From positions 118,847-182,846 of the forward strand of contig JAEUJM010000043.1 of assembly GCA_016794585.1 (NCBI GenBank): 64,000 nucleotides of DNA, in the 5' to 3' direction. Made by a program: the position numbers and the translations under genes. The notes beneath the pieces were generated by a model. It was not told where the DNA came from. It worked only from the letters and a program-made list of their open reading frames with translations, and made no database searches. Positions 29,128 to 38,728 of this stretch are shown in pieces. Origin of the DNA: Acidimicrobiales bacterium. GTDB taxonomy: Bacteria > Actinomycetota > Acidimicrobiia > Acidimicrobiales > DATDAH01. Each line of letters begins with the position of its first letter. The stretch's first letter is position 1.

Positions 29128-30252
29128 CTACTTGAACGCGGAGCGGATCTTGCCGAGGAGGCTGGCGTCGGGGGGCGCCACGTCCTCGCCGCGCAGCTCG
29201 GCGAGCTGGCGAACCAGCTCCTCCTGCTCGGGGCTCAGGTCGGTGGGCGTGTCGACCACCACGTGCAGCATGAGGTCGCCACGGCCGCGACCCTCGACGT
29301 GGGGCACGCCCCGGCCCCGGAGGCGGAACACCCGACCCGACTGGGTGCCACGGGGGATGATCAGGTGCTCGACTCCGTCGAGGGTCTCGAAGTCGATGTG
29401 GACGCCGAGCATCGCCTGCACCGTCGAGACGTGCAGTTCGTGGGTCAGGTCGTACCCGTCGCGCTCGAACCGGTCGTGCGGGGCCACGTCCACGTGCACG
29501 TACAGGTCGCCGACCCCGCCGCCGCGCGGGCCCGCGGCGCCGCGACCGGTGAGGCGCAGGGTGGAGCCCCGGTCCACACCGGCCGGGATGTCGACCGTGT
29601 AGGTCTTCTCGCGCACCTGGCGGCCCTCGCCGCCGCAGTCGGTGCACGGGGCGGTGATGACCTCGCCGAGCCCCCCGCAGCGCGTGCACGGCGACGCGCT
29701 CACCATCTGTCCGAGGATCGACTGGCGCACGCGGCGCACCTGCCCCGTGCCGTCGCACTCGCTGCACCGCTCCGGGACGGTGCCCGGCTGCGCCCCGGTC
29801 GCTTCGCAGGTCTCGCAGGCGACGGCGGTGCGCACGCTCACCTCCGCCTCCGTGCCGAACACGGCCTCGTCAAACGCGAGGTGGACCACCGTCTCCAGGT
29901 CGGCGCCACGGGGCGGGCCCGAGCGGCCCGCTGTCCGCCCACCGCCAAAGGGGCTCGCCCCACCGAAGAACGCGTCGAAGATGTCGCCGAGCCCACCACT
30001 CGGCCCACCGAAAGGGTCGGCGGCGGCACCGCCCACGCCCTCGGGCCCGAACATGTCGTAGCGGCGGCGCTTGTCGGGATCGCTGAGCACCTCGTACGCG
30101 AGCGCGACGTCCTTGAAGGCGCTCTCGGCGCTCGGATCGTCCGGGTTCGCGTCCGGGTGCAGGTCGCGCGCCCGCCTCCGGTACGCCCGCTTGATGTCAT
30201 CGGCCGAGGCGTCCGGATGGACGCCCAGCAGCTCGTAGTAGTCAGTCGCCAC
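29128..30252 (-). CDS. dnaJ: Chaperone DnaJ
   Basis: 374 aa. J domain with Y-Y-E-L-L-G-V and H-P-D (residues about 4-65), G/F-rich linker, four zinc-binding repeats ([32 protein letters not shown]) and the C-terminal peptide-binding domains. It stimulates DnaK. It is linked to hrcA rather than to dnaK, the DnaJ2 arrangement of Actinobacteria. Confidence 0.96.
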   Translation of the reverse strand: MATDYYELLGVHPDASADDIKRAYRRRARDLHPDANPDDPSAESAFKDVALAYEVLSDPDKRRRYDMFGPEGVGGAAADPFGGPSGGLGDIFDAFFGGASPFGGGRTAGRSGPPRGADLETVVHLAFDEAVFGTEAEVSVRTAVACETCEATGAQPGTVPERCSECDGTGQVRRVRQSILGQMVSASPCTRCGGLGEVITAPCTDCGGEGRQVREKTYTVDIPAGVDRGSTLRLTGRGAAGPRGGGVGDLYVHVDVAPHDRFERDGYDLTHELHVSTVQAMLGVHIDFETLDGVEHLIIPRGTQSGRVFRLRGRGVPHVEGRGRGDLMLHVVVDTPTDLSPEQEELVRQLAELRGEDVAPPDASLLGKIRSAFK

Positions 30253-30264
30253 GTTCGGTCTCGC

Positions 30265-31260
30265 TCAACCCTCTGTCAGGCGCCGGCTCAGGCGCTGGCT
30301 CACGACCGCGACGGCCGCCAGCGCCTGCGGATAGTGCATGCGCGTGGGACCGAGCACCGCGATCGAACCCGCAGGCTCCCCCGCCACCTCGTAGGGGGAC
30401 ACGACGAGTGCGCACTCGTTCAGGGGCTCCATGCCCGTCTCGGCGCCGATGGCCACGCTGAGGCCGCGGTCGAGCACGTCCCTCACGAGCGTCACCACCA
30501 CGAGCTGCTGCTCGAGGATGGACAAGACGCTGCGGACGGTCTCGACCGCTTCGAAGGCCGTGGCCATCCGGAACGCGCCGTCCACGAAGACCTGGTCGTC
30601 ATCGTCCCCTCCCCCGAGCACGTCGCAGGCGGCATCGACGACGACGTCCACCGCGGCGTTGCCGGTCCGGGGCGGCCGGACGAGGGCCCCGGCCTCGAGC
30701 CCGGTGAGGTGGGCGGCGAGCTCGGCCGACGCCGCCGCCAGCACCTCGGCGGGAACGGGCTCGCGGAGCTCGATGGTGTGCTTCTCCACGACGCCGTTCG
30801 AGAGCACGGCGACGACGAGCACGAGATGATCCGTGAGGTCGACGAGCTGGACCGAGCGGACGCGTGCCACGTCGTGCGGCGGGCCGACCACGACCGCGGC
30901 GCAATCCGTGAGGTTGGCCAGCAGGCGGCTGGTGTCGTGCAGCATCTGCTCGAGCTCGCCGTGGGCACGGTTGAAGAACGCCTTCACCTGCTCGGCCTGG
31001 CCGGCCTCGAGGCCCTGGGGCTCGACGAGGTTGTCGACGAAGAACCGGTACCCCTTGTCGGTCGGCACGCGGCCGGCACTGGTGTGAGGCTGGTGCAGGA
31101 AGCCCTCCTGCTCGAGCACGGCCATGTCGTTGCGCACGGTGGCCGACGACACCGTCACCCCGGGCGCGCTCGCGACGTGGCCGGAGCCGACGGGTTGTGC
31201 GGTCTCGATGTACTCCTCCACGACGGCGCGGAGGATGGAGGCTTTGCGGTCGTCGAGCAT
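30265..31260 (-). CDS. hrcA: Heat-inducible transcription repressor HrcA
   Basis: 331 aa from the ATG at 31260 (M-L-D-D-R-K). Winged-helix N-terminus with A-T-V-R-N-D-M-A-V-L-E-Q-E-G-F-L and H-T-S-A-G-R-V-P-T-D-K-G-Y-R, then GAF-like and C-terminal domains. In other bacteria it represses CIRCE-controlled groE/dnaK genes. I saw no CIRCE inverted repeat in this window, so its targets lie elsewhere. The minus strand has TATCAT (31274-31279) 13 nt before the start as a possible -10. Confidence 0.94.
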   Translation of the reverse strand: MLDDRKASILRAVVEEYIETAQPVGSGHVASAPGVTVSSATVRNDMAVLEQEGFLHQPHTSAGRVPTDKGYRFFVDNLVEPQGLEAGQAEQVKAFFNRAHGELEQMLHDTSRLLANLTDCAAVVVGPPHDVARVRSVQLVDLTDHLVLVVAVLSNGVVEKHTIELREPVPAEVLAAASAELAAHLTGLEAGALVRPPRTGNAAVDVVVDAACDVLGGGDDDDQVFVDGAFRMATAFEAVETVRSVLSILEQQLVVVTLVRDVLDRGLSVAIGAETGMEPLNECALVVSPYEVAGEPAGSIAVLGPTRMHYPQALAAVAVVSQRLSRRLTEG

Positions 31261-31368
31261 GAGGGTCCACGAGATGATACCGACCACGGCGGCCGGGACG
31301 ATCCTCGCGGACCCGTCGTCCGACGGTGGCGCCGGGGCGAGCCGCCCCGCCGTGACGGGGGCGACGGG

Positions 31369-31374
31369 TAGTAT
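31369..31374 (+). promoter_or_regulatory. -10 hexamer for the Wzz/BY-kinase gene
   Basis: TAGTAT, 9 nt before the ATG at 31384; a leaderless or nearly leaderless transcript is implied. No -35 match. Confidence 0.5.
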
Positions 31375-31383
31375 CCGCCGCCT

Positions 31384-33123
31384 ATGACAGTCGCACAGGC
31401 GGATGACTCGTTCGACCCGTACGAGCCCGATGACGCCATCGACGCCCGCGAGTACCTCCGCACGCTGTGGCACGACAAGTGGCGGATCCTCGGCCTCGCC
31501 GTCGGCCTCGCCGTCCTGCTGGGGCTGATCGGCGCCTTCCTCGTCAACCCCCGCTTCCGCACCGAGGCCACCGTGGCCCTCGACCCCGTCGCGCTCGCCG
31601 AGCTGCTCGACACCACGGGCCAGCCACGCGACCTCCAGGCCGACCTCGCCGCCGAGGCCAACGTGATCGCCGACAACGAGCTCCAAGCCACCCTCGACGA
31701 GCAGCTCGCCTTCACCTACGACGACGACGTCCACGTCACCGAGGGCTCGAGCTCGTCGCTCGACTTCGGGGTCAGCGCCGGCAGTGCCGCCGACGCGCAG
31801 GCGGGCCTGGCCGCCCTGGTGGCCGCCTACCAGGCCAAGCGCGTCGAGCTGGGCCTGCAGCTCGTCGACGATCAGATCGGCCCGCTGCGCGACCAGGTCG
31901 CCGAGCTCCAGGCCGGCCGGGACGACGCGAGCGCCCCGCTCGACTCCATCCAGGCGCAGCTCGACGACAACCCGTCCCCCGCCTACCGGGCCCAGCTCCT
32001 CGAGCAGCAGGCCAACGTCCAGGCACAGCTGGGCGACACCCTCAACAGCTTTGACGACCAGATCGGCGCGGCCCAGAACCAGATCCAGCGCCTCCAGGAG
32101 ATCAAGGACACCATCGCCACGGGGACCAACTCCCAGGTGACCCAGGGCCCGAGCACCGCCCAGACCACGCCGGGAGGCTCGCGCCTCGCCGCCATCGGCT
32201 TCATCCTCGGCCTCCTCGCCGGCATCTTCGTCTCCGTCGGCCGCCGCGCCCTCGACAAGTCGGTGCGCTCCCGGCGCGCCCTCGAGCGCGCCACCGGCCA
32301 GCGGGTCCTCGGGCTCATCCCCAAGGTCGTGGACTGGGACGAGGACCAGGTGCAGAACGTGGCTCTCGAGCACCCCACGTCCCCGCCCGCCGAGGCCTAC
32401 CGCACCCTGCGAACCTCGCTGCGCTTCCTCACCGTCGACGAATCGGTGCACCGGATCCTGTTCACCAGCGCCACTGCCGGCGAGGGCAAGACGACGACGG
32501 TGGCCAACCTGGGCGTCACGCTGGCCAGGACGGGCAAGCGCGTGCTGCTCGTCGATGCCGACCTCCGCAAGCCCCGCCTCCACGAGTTCTTCGCGGTGCC
32601 CGGCGACCAGGGTCTCGCCACCGCCCTCGAGGGCGCGTCGGTCGCCGATCTCGTCCAGGCCGTCGAGGGCCTCGACACCCTCAGCGTGCTCCCCGCGGGC
32701 GGGGCGCTCGCGGAGTCGGCCGAGCACCTGGGCTCCGAGCGCGCCTCCGAGGTCTTCGCGGCCATCGACGGGCTCGCCGACCTCGTCCTCATCGACGCCC
32801 CACCGGTGCTGCCGGTGGCCGACGCCCTCGAGGTCGGGCGCTACGTCGACGCCGTCGTCCTCGTCGCCAAGGCCGGTGCCACCCAGCCCAAGGAGGCTCA
32901 GCTCGCGGCCGAGCTCCTGCTCCAGGTCGGCGCGCCGCTCGTGGGCACGGTGCTGAACTCGATCTCCCGCGAGATGGGTGACGGCTACGCGTTCGAGTAC
33001 GGCTACGAGCTCGAACGGCGGCCGGAGGATTCGGGCGGCGGCGAGGCCCCTGATCCCGATCCTGTGCCGTCAGCGGACGCGGGGGCCGACGAGGCCGCCG
33101 CCGACCAACCCGCCGCCACCTGA
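31384..33123 (+). CDS. Wzc-like polysaccharide co-polymerase/tyrosine kinase
   Basis: 579 aa. Wzz domain (residues about 15-290) with two membrane spans enclosing a coiled-coil-rich outer part (A-E-L-Q-A-G-R and E-Q-Q-A-N-V-Q-A). A cytoplasmic BY-kinase follows: Walker A S-A-T-A-G-E-G-K-T-T near residue 365, Walker A' L-L-V-D-A-D-L-R-K-P and Walker B L-I-D-A-P-P. The tail holds the Tyr group G-Y-A-F-E-Y-G-Y for autophosphorylation. It should control chain length and export of an exopolysaccharide. No glycan genes adjoin it; a second Wzz protein is at 59562. Confidence 0.88.
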   Translation: MTVAQADDSFDPYEPDDAIDAREYLRTLWHDKWRILGLAVGLAVLLGLIGAFLVNPRFRTEATVALDPVALAELLDTTGQPRDLQADLAAEANVIADNELQATLDEQLAFTYDDDVHVTEGSSSSLDFGVSAGSAADAQAGLAALVAAYQAKRVELGLQLVDDQIGPLRDQVAELQAGRDDASAPLDSIQAQLDDNPSPAYRAQLLEQQANVQAQLGDTLNSFDDQIGAAQNQIQRLQEIKDTIATGTNSQVTQGPSTAQTTPGGSRLAAIGFILGLLAGIFVSVGRRALDKSVRSRRALERATGQRVLGLIPKVVDWDEDQVQNVALEHPTSPPAEAYRTLRTSLRFLTVDESVHRILFTSATAGEGKTTTVANLGVTLARTGKRVLLVDADLRKPRLHEFFAVPGDQGLATALEGASVADLVQAVEGLDTLSVLPAGGALAESAEHLGSERASEVFAAIDGLADLVLIDAPPVLPVADALEVGRYVDAVVLVAKAGATQPKEAQLAAELLLQVGAPLVGTVLNSISREMGDGYAFEYGYELERRPEDSGGGEAPDPDPVPSADAGADEAAADQPAAT

Positions 33124-33166
33124 GCCGACGCGGCCCCGGGGGCGACGGGCGCCCGGGTCTCGACCG

Positions 33167-34528
33167 TCAGCGGATCTCGTCGTAGCGACGGAGGGCCTCG
33201 GCCCGCTCCGCCGCGTGGTCCACGATGGGCATCGGGTAGCCCCCCGGCGGCCCACCCGGGAGCTTCCACGGCTCGTGGACGGCCGGGGCCGCGACCTGGG
33301 CCAGCTCGGGCAGCCATCGGCGCAGGTAGGCCCCGTCGGGGTCGAAGCGCTTCGACTGCGCGACGGGGTTGAAGACACGGAAGTACGGGGCGGCGTCGGT
33401 CCCGGTGCCCGCGACCCACTGCCAGCCGTGCTGGTTCGACGCGAGGTCGCCGTCGACGAGGCGGTCGAGGAAGACGGCGGCGCCGCGCCCCCAGTCGAGG
33501 TGGAGGTCCTTCACGAGGAAGCTGGCGGCCACCATCCGTACGCGGTTGTGCATCCACGCCTCCGAGGCCAACTGGCGCATCCCGGCGTCCACCAGGGGGT
33601 AGCCCGTGCGGCCCTCGCGCCAGGCGGCGAAGCGCCCCTCGGTGCTCGGCCCCTCGTCGACGCGCATGGCCCGCATCTTGGGCAGGAAGGCCTGGTGGGC
33701 GGTGTCGGGGCGGTGGAACAGGACATCGGCGTAGAAGTCCCGCCACGCCAGCTCACGACGCAGCGCATCGGGGCCGGGCTCCCCCGGGGCCAGGCGATCG
33801 AGCACCTGACGCGGGTGCAGGCATCCGTACTTGAGGTAGGGCGACAGGCGTGAGCTGCCGTCGACCCCGGGCTCGTCCCGTCCCTCGTGGTAGCGGTGGA
33901 CGGCGTCGGCGAGGAACCCGTCGAGTCGTGCATGGGCGCCCTCCTCGCCGGGCGCCGGCAGCACCACGCCCTCGGGCGGCGGTACCGGGCTCGGTCGGCT
34001 GCTCGCCAGACCGGCGACCCAGGCGACCGTCGGGGCCGCCGTCGGCGTCTCCCGGGCCCGCGGGTCCCACGCCCGCCAGAAGGGCGTGAACACCTTGAAC
34101 GGGTCGCCCGCCTGGGTGTGCAGCGTGCCCGGCGGGACGGCGTAGGGCGTCCCCACCCGGCGCAGGGTGCCGCCCTGCGCCTCCAGCGCCTCCGCGACCG
34201 CCCGGTCACGTTCCCGACCGTACGGCCCGAAGTCCTCGGTCACGTACACGTCGGTGGCACCCACCTCCGCCGCGACCTCGACCACGACCTCCACGGGATC
34301 ACCGGACCGACGGACGAGGTGCCCGCCGATCCCCTCGTCGAGGGCCTCGAGACAGGCATCGAGGAACGCCACGCGCGGCGCGCCGGAGGGACCGCGGAGG
34401 CGGGGGTCGTCGACGAAGAGGGCCAGGACCTGGTCGGCCCCGGCCATGGCCGCCGCCAGCGCAGGGTGATCGGCGAGGCGCAGGTCCCGACGGAACCAGA
34501 CGATCGCGACCCCAGGCGCGTCAGTCAT
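33167..34528 (-). CDS. phr: Deoxyribodipyrimidine photolyase
   Basis: 453 aa. N-terminal Rossmann-like antenna domain ([14 protein letters not shown]) and helical FAD-binding domain with [18 protein letters not shown] and [20 protein letters not shown]. Class I CPD photolyase/cryptochrome family, most likely light-driven repair of pyrimidine dimers. Its start overlaps the end of lepA by 8 bp, so the two are co-transcribed. Confidence 0.93.
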   Translation of the reverse strand: MTDAPGVAIVWFRRDLRLADHPALAAAMAGADQVLALFVDDPRLRGPSGAPRVAFLDACLEALDEGIGGHLVRRSGDPVEVVVEVAAEVGATDVYVTEDFGPYGRERDRAVAEALEAQGGTLRRVGTPYAVPPGTLHTQAGDPFKVFTPFWRAWDPRARETPTAAPTVAWVAGLASSRPSPVPPPEGVVLPAPGEEGAHARLDGFLADAVHRYHEGRDEPGVDGSSRLSPYLKYGCLHPRQVLDRLAPGEPGPDALRRELAWRDFYADVLFHRPDTAHQAFLPKMRAMRVDEGPSTEGRFAAWREGRTGYPLVDAGMRQLASEAWMHNRVRMVAASFLVKDLHLDWGRGAAVFLDRLVDGDLASNQHGWQWVAGTGTDAAPYFRVFNPVAQSKRFDPDGAYLRRWLPELAQVAAPAVHEPWKLPGGPPGGYPMPIVDHAAERAEALRRYDEIR

Positions 34529-36305
34529 CGAGGCGCAGCGCGGACACGAAGGCCTCGGGCGGGACCTCGACCCGCCCGATGCTCTTCATCCGCTTCTTGC
34601 CTTCCTTCTGGCGCTCGATCAGCTTGCGCTTGCGCGTGATGTCGCCGCCGTAGCACTTGGCGGTGACGTCCTTGCGCTTGGCCTTGACCGTCTCGCGGGC
34701 GATGATGCGCCCTCCGATGGCGGCCTGGATGGGGACGTCGTACATCTGGCGCGGGATGAGCTCGCGCAGCTTCTCGGTCATCTTGCGGCCGTAGTCCTGC
34801 GCCTTGTCCCGGTGCATGATCGTGCTGAAGGCGTCCACCGGCTCGCCGTTCAGGAGCACGTCCACCTTCACGAGGTTGGACGGCACGTACCCGACGGGGT
34901 CGTAGTCCAGGCTGGCGTAGCCCTGGGTTCGGCTCTTCATCTGGTCGAAGAAGTCGGTCACGACCTCGGCGAGGGGCATCCGGTAGACCAGCTCGACCCG
35001 CTCGGGCGACAGGTACTCCATCTTCACCATCTCGCCGCGACGGGTCTGGCAGAGGTCCATCAGCGTGCCGGTGTAGTCCGTGGGCGTGAGGATGGTGGCG
35101 GTGAGGTAGGGCTCGTCGATGCGCTCGATCTCGCCGGCGGGCGGCATCTCGCTCGGGTTGTCGATGACGACCTCGGTGCCGCCCGTGGTCACGAGGCGGT
35201 ACTCCACCGAGGGCGCGGTGGCGATGAGGTTGAGGTCGAACTCCCGCTCGAGGCGCTCACGGACGATCTCCATGTGGAGCAGGCCGAGGAACCCGCAGCG
35301 GAACCCGAACCCGAGGGCCCCGGACGTCTCGGGCTGGTAGGTGAAGCTCGAGTCGTTGAGCCGAAGCTTCTCGAGGGACTCGCGGAGCGTGGCGAACTCG
35401 TCGCCGTCGACCGGGTACAGCCCACAGAACACCATGGGTTTCGGGTCGCGATAGCCCTCGAGGGCATCTTCGGCCCCCCTCGACGCGGTGGTCACGGTCT
35501 CACCCGAGCGGGCCTCGCCGACGTCCTTGATGCCCGCGATCAGGTAGCCGACCTCGCCGGCGCTCAACGAGGCGACCGGGGTGGGGTCGGGCGAGCGCAC
35601 CCCGACCTCGTCGGCCTCGTGGGTGGAACCCGCCTGGAGGAAGCGGAGCTTCGCGCCGGTCGAGAGGACGCCGTTGACCACGCGGATCGAGCTGACCACC
35701 CCGCGGTACTGGTCGAAGTGGGAGTCGAAGATCAGCCCCTGGAGGGGTGCGTTCGCGTCCCCCTCGGGCGCCGGCACCCGCTCCACGACGGCGTCGAGCA
35801 GCTCACGCACGCCCTCCCCCGTCTTGGCGCTGATGGGCAGGATCTCCTCGGCGGGCAGGCCCAGGACCTTCTCGATCTCCTCGGCGTAGCGCTCGGGCTC
35901 CGCCGCGGGCAGGTCGATCTTGTTGAGCGCGGCCACGATCTCGAGATCGCTCTCGAGGGCGAGGTAGCAGTTGGCGAGCGTCTGCGCCTCGATGCCCTGG
36001 GCGGCGTCCACCAGCAGGATGACCCCCTCACACGCGGCCAGCGAGCGGCTGACCTCGTAGCCGAAGTCCACGTGGCCCGGCGTGTCGATGAGGTTGAGGA
36101 CGTAGTCGCCGTACTGGAGGCGGACGCTCTGGAGCTTGATGGTGATGCCCCGCTCGCGCTCGAGGTCCATCGAGTCGAGGTACTGCGCCCGCATGTCCCG
36201 GGCCTCCACGGCGCCGCAGATCTCGAGCATGCGGTCGGCCAGGGTCGACTTCCCGTGGTCGATGTGGGCGATGATGGCGATGTTGCGAAGGCGCGACTGG
36301 TCCAT
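34521..36305 (-). CDS. lepA: Elongation factor 4 (LepA)
   Basis: 594 aa. G1 [13 protein letters not shown]3 D-T-P-G-H-V-D-F, G4 N-K-I-D; EF-G-like domains II, III and V and the LepA-specific C-terminal domain ([11 protein letters not shown], the conserved basic stretch). A ribosome-binding GTPase that can back-translocate and helps at stalled initiation or elongation. ATG at 36305. Convergent neighbours are absent; rpsT is divergent. Confidence 0.97.
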   Translation of the reverse strand: MDQSRLRNIAIIAHIDHGKSTLADRMLEICGAVEARDMRAQYLDSMDLERERGITIKLQSVRLQYGDYVLNLIDTPGHVDFGYEVSRSLAACEGVILLVDAAQGIEAQTLANCYLALESDLEIVAALNKIDLPAAEPERYAEEIEKVLGLPAEEILPISAKTGEGVRELLDAVVERVPAPEGDANAPLQGLIFDSHFDQYRGVVSSIRVVNGVLSTGAKLRFLQAGSTHEADEVGVRSPDPTPVASLSAGEVGYLIAGIKDVGEARSGETVTTASRGAEDALEGYRDPKPMVFCGLYPVDGDEFATLRESLEKLRLNDSSFTYQPETSGALGFGFRCGFLGLLHMEIVRERLEREFDLNLIATAPSVEYRLVTTGGTEVVIDNPSEMPPAGEIERIDEPYLTATILTPTDYTGTLMDLCQTRRGEMVKMEYLSPERVELVYRMPLAEVVTDFFDQMKSRTQGYASLDYDPVGYVPSNLVKVDVLLNGEPVDAFSTIMHRDKAQDYGRKMTEKLRELIPRQMYDVPIQAAIGGRIIARETVKAKRKDVTAKCYGGDITRKRKLIERQKEGKKRMKSIGRVEVPPEAFVSALRLDD

Positions 36306-36534
36306 GAGCAGATCCGGACGCTACCGCGTTGGCTTTGTCCCTCCTTCGTCGGGACGCCTTCGGCATCCGGTTCGTCGCCGCCGCTGCTCCGCTCCGCTCC
36401 GCAGCCTCCGACGTCCCCGGCGTTCGGCTCCGCGACGGACGTCCCCGGGGGTCGGTCGCCTGGAACGTGCCTTCGGGAGCGCTCCCCCGCTATCCTGATC
36501 CGGCTCTCCGTACAGACCAGAGGACATTCCCCCC
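36306..36534. promoter_or_regulatory. Divergent lepA/rpsT intergenic region
   Basis: 229 bp without a gene. GGACGTCCCCGG-like sequence occurs twice (around 36409 and 36438). TATCCT near 36491 is a possible -10 for rpsT, and TAGCGT (36318-36323, minus strand) lies 12 nt before lepA. GAGGA precedes the rpsT GTG by 10 nt. Confidence 0.4.
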
Positions 36535-36804
36535 GTGGCCAACATCGCCAGCCAGATCAAGCGCAACAAGCAGAACGAGAAGCGGCGGATCCGCAACAAG
36601 GCCGTCCGCTCCGAGTTGCGCACCCGCGTGAAGGCTGCCGAGTCCGCGGCTGCGGAGGGCGCCGAGGACCTCGAGGCGGCGACCCGTCTGGCCATGAAGC
36701 GGATCGACAAGGCCGCGGCCAAGGGCGTCATCCACAAGAACGAGGCCTCGCGACGCAAGTCCCGCCTGGCCAAGCGCCTCGCCAAGGCCAGCGCCGAGGC
36801 CTGA
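36535..36804 (+). CDS. rpsT: 30S ribosomal protein S20
   Basis: 89 aa, GTG start. [18 protein letters not shown] is the canonical S20 N-terminus; the rest is Lys/Arg/Ala-rich three-helix sequence ending S-R-L-A-K-R-L-A-K. It binds the 5' domain of 16S rRNA early in assembly. The genetic neighbourhood lepA-rpsT-holA is conserved across bacteria. Confidence 0.97.
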   Translation: MANIASQIKRNKQNEKRRIRNKAVRSELRTRVKAAESAAAEGAEDLEAATRLAMKRIDKAAAKGVIHKNEASRRKSRLAKRLAKASAEA

Positions 36805-36819
36805 GCCCCCCGGTGCGCC

Positions 36820-37827
36820 TCAGCGCCGGCTGAGCCGGGCGAGGCGCGCCACCAACACCTCCATCACGAGCTCGGGCGGCCATGCCTTCGCGCCCCGGAG
36901 GTCGAGATCGGCCCTGGCCAGCAGGTGTACGGCCTGGCGGAGCCGCTCGGTGCCGAGCTTGCGGCCCTGCTCCAGGGCCTTGCGTGCCGGGAACGTCGAG
37001 CCCTTCATCCCCAGCAACTCGGCGGCCGCCTTCTCGCCGCTCACGGGGGCCCCGTCGAGTCGGACCATGCGGCTGTAGTGGCCGTGCAGGCTGGCCATCA
37101 CCTGGAGGGCGTGCTTGTCGCCCGCTCCGAGCGTGCGGTGCAGCCGGTCGATGGCCAGCGGGATCTTGCCCTTGTCGATGGCGTCGGTGAGCTCCCACGG
37201 CGGCACCGAGCCCGCCTCCCCCAGGTAGGGGGCGACGTCGTCGGCCCCGAGGCGCGCCCCCGGGCCGAACGCGCCCTCGAGGGTGACGAGGAGGCCGGCG
37301 AGGCGCTCGACGTCATCGGCCAGACGGTCGGTGACCAGCGCCTGGGCATCGCGGTCCAGGCGCACGCCGGCGCCGGCGAGCTGGGCCTCGACCCAGCTCT
37401 TGCGGTCCGCGGGCCGCGCCAGGGTGGTGTTGGTGACGGCGCCTCCGGCGGCGTTGACCGCGTCGACGAGCTTCTTCGGGAGGTTTCCGGTGCGCCCCTT
37501 GTCGGAGGGTCCGGGCTCCCAGACCAGTACCAGGGCGGTGGTCGGCGCCGGGTCGGTGAGGTACGCCAGCAGCGCGGTGAGGTCGTCGAGCTTCGGGAAG
37601 CGGGCCAGGTTGCGCACCACGACGACGCGGCGATCGGTGAGGAAGGGCAGCGTCTGGGCCGCGTCGACCGCGGCGGCGAGCTCGTACTCGTCGCCGGCGT
37701 ACTCGTCCACGAGCAGGCCCCGGTCGCCGTCGCCGACGAGCGCGGTCACCACCCGGCGCACCTCGTCGCCGACGAGGATCGGGTCGTCACCCCGGATGAG
37801 TTGGATCGTGGCCTCGCCGGCCATCAC
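36820..37827 (-). CDS. holA: DNA polymerase III delta subunit HolA
   Basis: 335 aa. AAA-like N-terminal domain without a functional P-loop (I-Q-L-I-R-G-D-D-P-I-L-V-G-D-E-V), R-R-V-V-V-V-R-N-L-A-R-F, and the C-terminal collar domain (A-R-K-A-L-E-Q-G-R-K-L). Delta opens the sliding clamp within the clamp loader. Start GTG at 37827 or ATG at 37824; the GTG overlaps the upstream stop (TGA at 37826-37824), so translation is coupled to the FolP-like gene. Confidence 0.9.
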   Translation of the reverse strand: MMAGEATIQLIRGDDPILVGDEVRRVVTALVGDGDRGLLVDEYAGDEYELAAAVDAAQTLPFLTDRRVVVVRNLARFPKLDDLTALLAYLTDPAPTTALVLVWEPGPSDKGRTGNLPKKLVDAVNAAGGAVTNTTLARPADRKSWVEAQLAGAGVRLDRDAQALVTDRLADDVERLAGLLVTLEGAFGPGARLGADDVAPYLGEAGSVPPWELTDAIDKGKIPLAIDRLHRTLGAGDKHALQVMASLHGHYSRMVRLDGAPVSGEKAAAELLGMKGSTFPARKALEQGRKLGTERLRQAVHLLARADLDLRGAKAWPPELVMEVLVARLARLSRR

Positions 37828-38717
37828 GCCCTGCCCCCGGCAGCGCTGCCGACTGCCGCGGCGTCCTCAGCGTCCGAACCGGCCTCGCCGCGGGCGGCCA
37901 GCACGGCCGCCATCACGTCGGCCACGCGACGGGAGCCGCGGACGTCATGGGCCCGGAGGATGCGGCAGCCGAGGCCGATGCCGAGGGCGTGCGCGGCGAG
38001 GCTGGCCTCGCGACGGTCCGTGACCTCGGTGCCCACCAGTGCGCCGAGGAATCGCTTGTTCGACGCCGACAGGAACACGGGGTAGCCCAGCGCGACCAGT
38101 GCGTCCGACGCCCGCAGGAGCTCGAGGGACTGGGGCTCGCTCTTGCCGAGGTCCAGACCGGCGTCGACCATGATCCGCTCACGGGGGATCCCGGCCGCTT
38201 CGGCCCGGGCCGCCCGGTCGGCCAGGAAGGCGCAGACGTCCGGCACGAGGTCGTCGTACACCGGGTCGGGGTCGGGCACCCTCGGGGCCAGGCGGATGTG
38301 GGTGGCGACGACCGACGCCCCGGCTTCGGCGGCCGCCGGCAGGTAGTCGGGATCGGCGAAGCCGCTGATGTCGTTGCCCACGACCGCACCCGCGGCATAC
38401 GCGGCGCGGGCCACCGACGCCCGCCACGTGTCCACCGAGAGCGGGACGTCGAAGCGGGCGGCGAGCGCCTCGATCGCCGGCAGCACCCGGTCGAGCTCCT
38501 CCTGCTCGGTCACCTCTTCGCCGGGGCCCGCCTTCACCCCGCCGACGTCGAGGAAGTCGGCACCCTCCTCGACCAGCGCCTCCGCCTTGGCCAGGAACGC
38601 GTCGAAGTCCCAGTAGCCCCCCTGGTCGAAGAACGAGTCCGGCGTCCGGTTCAAGATGCCCATCACGAGGGCCCGGTACCGGATGTCGAACGGGTGGGGG
38701 CCGAGCGCGAGCTGCAC
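37824..38717 (-). CDS. Dihydropteroate synthase-like protein, FolP2 type
   Basis: 297 aa, GTG at 38717. TIM-barrel DHPS fold: M-G-I-L-N-R-T-P-D-S-F-F-D at the N-terminus, D-V-G-G-V-K-A-G-P-G-E, S-V-D-T-W-R-A and S-N-K-R-F-L-G. The first loops are those of mycobacterial FolP2 (N-R-T-P-D-S-F, V-K-A-G-P-G), not of true DHPS (N-V-T-P-D-S-F, E-S-T-R-P-G). FolP2 lacks clear DHPS activity in mycobacteria, so folate synthesis should not be assumed. TAGCGT (38726-38731) is 8 nt upstream. Coupled to holA. Confidence 0.8.
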   Translation of the reverse strand: MQLALGPHPFDIRYRALVMGILNRTPDSFFDQGGYWDFDAFLAKAEALVEEGADFLDVGGVKAGPGEEVTEQEELDRVLPAIEALAARFDVPLSVDTWRASVARAAYAAGAVVGNDISGFADPDYLPAAAEAGASVVATHIRLAPRVPDPDPVYDDLVPDVCAFLADRAARAEAAGIPRERIMVDAGLDLGKSEPQSLELLRASDALVALGYPVFLSASNKRFLGALVGTEVTDRREASLAAHALGIGLGCRILRAHDVRGSRRVADVMAAVLAARGEAGSDAEDAAAVGSAAGGRA

Positions 38718-38728
38718 GGTGGCCGACG

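Noticed and set aside
27808..31371. Rightward open frame of nearly 1200 codons across bldD, rsmE, dnaJ and hrcA
   Set aside because: Shadow of four clearly recognisable leftward genes.
31261..31383. CIRCE element upstream of hrcA
   Set aside because: No inverted repeat resembling TTAGCACTC-N9-GAGTGCTAA is present here or elsewhere in the window by eye.
34521..34528. Sequencing error joining lepA and the photolyase
   Set aside because: Both proteins have complete, normal ends; an 8-bp overlap is ordinary in this genome.
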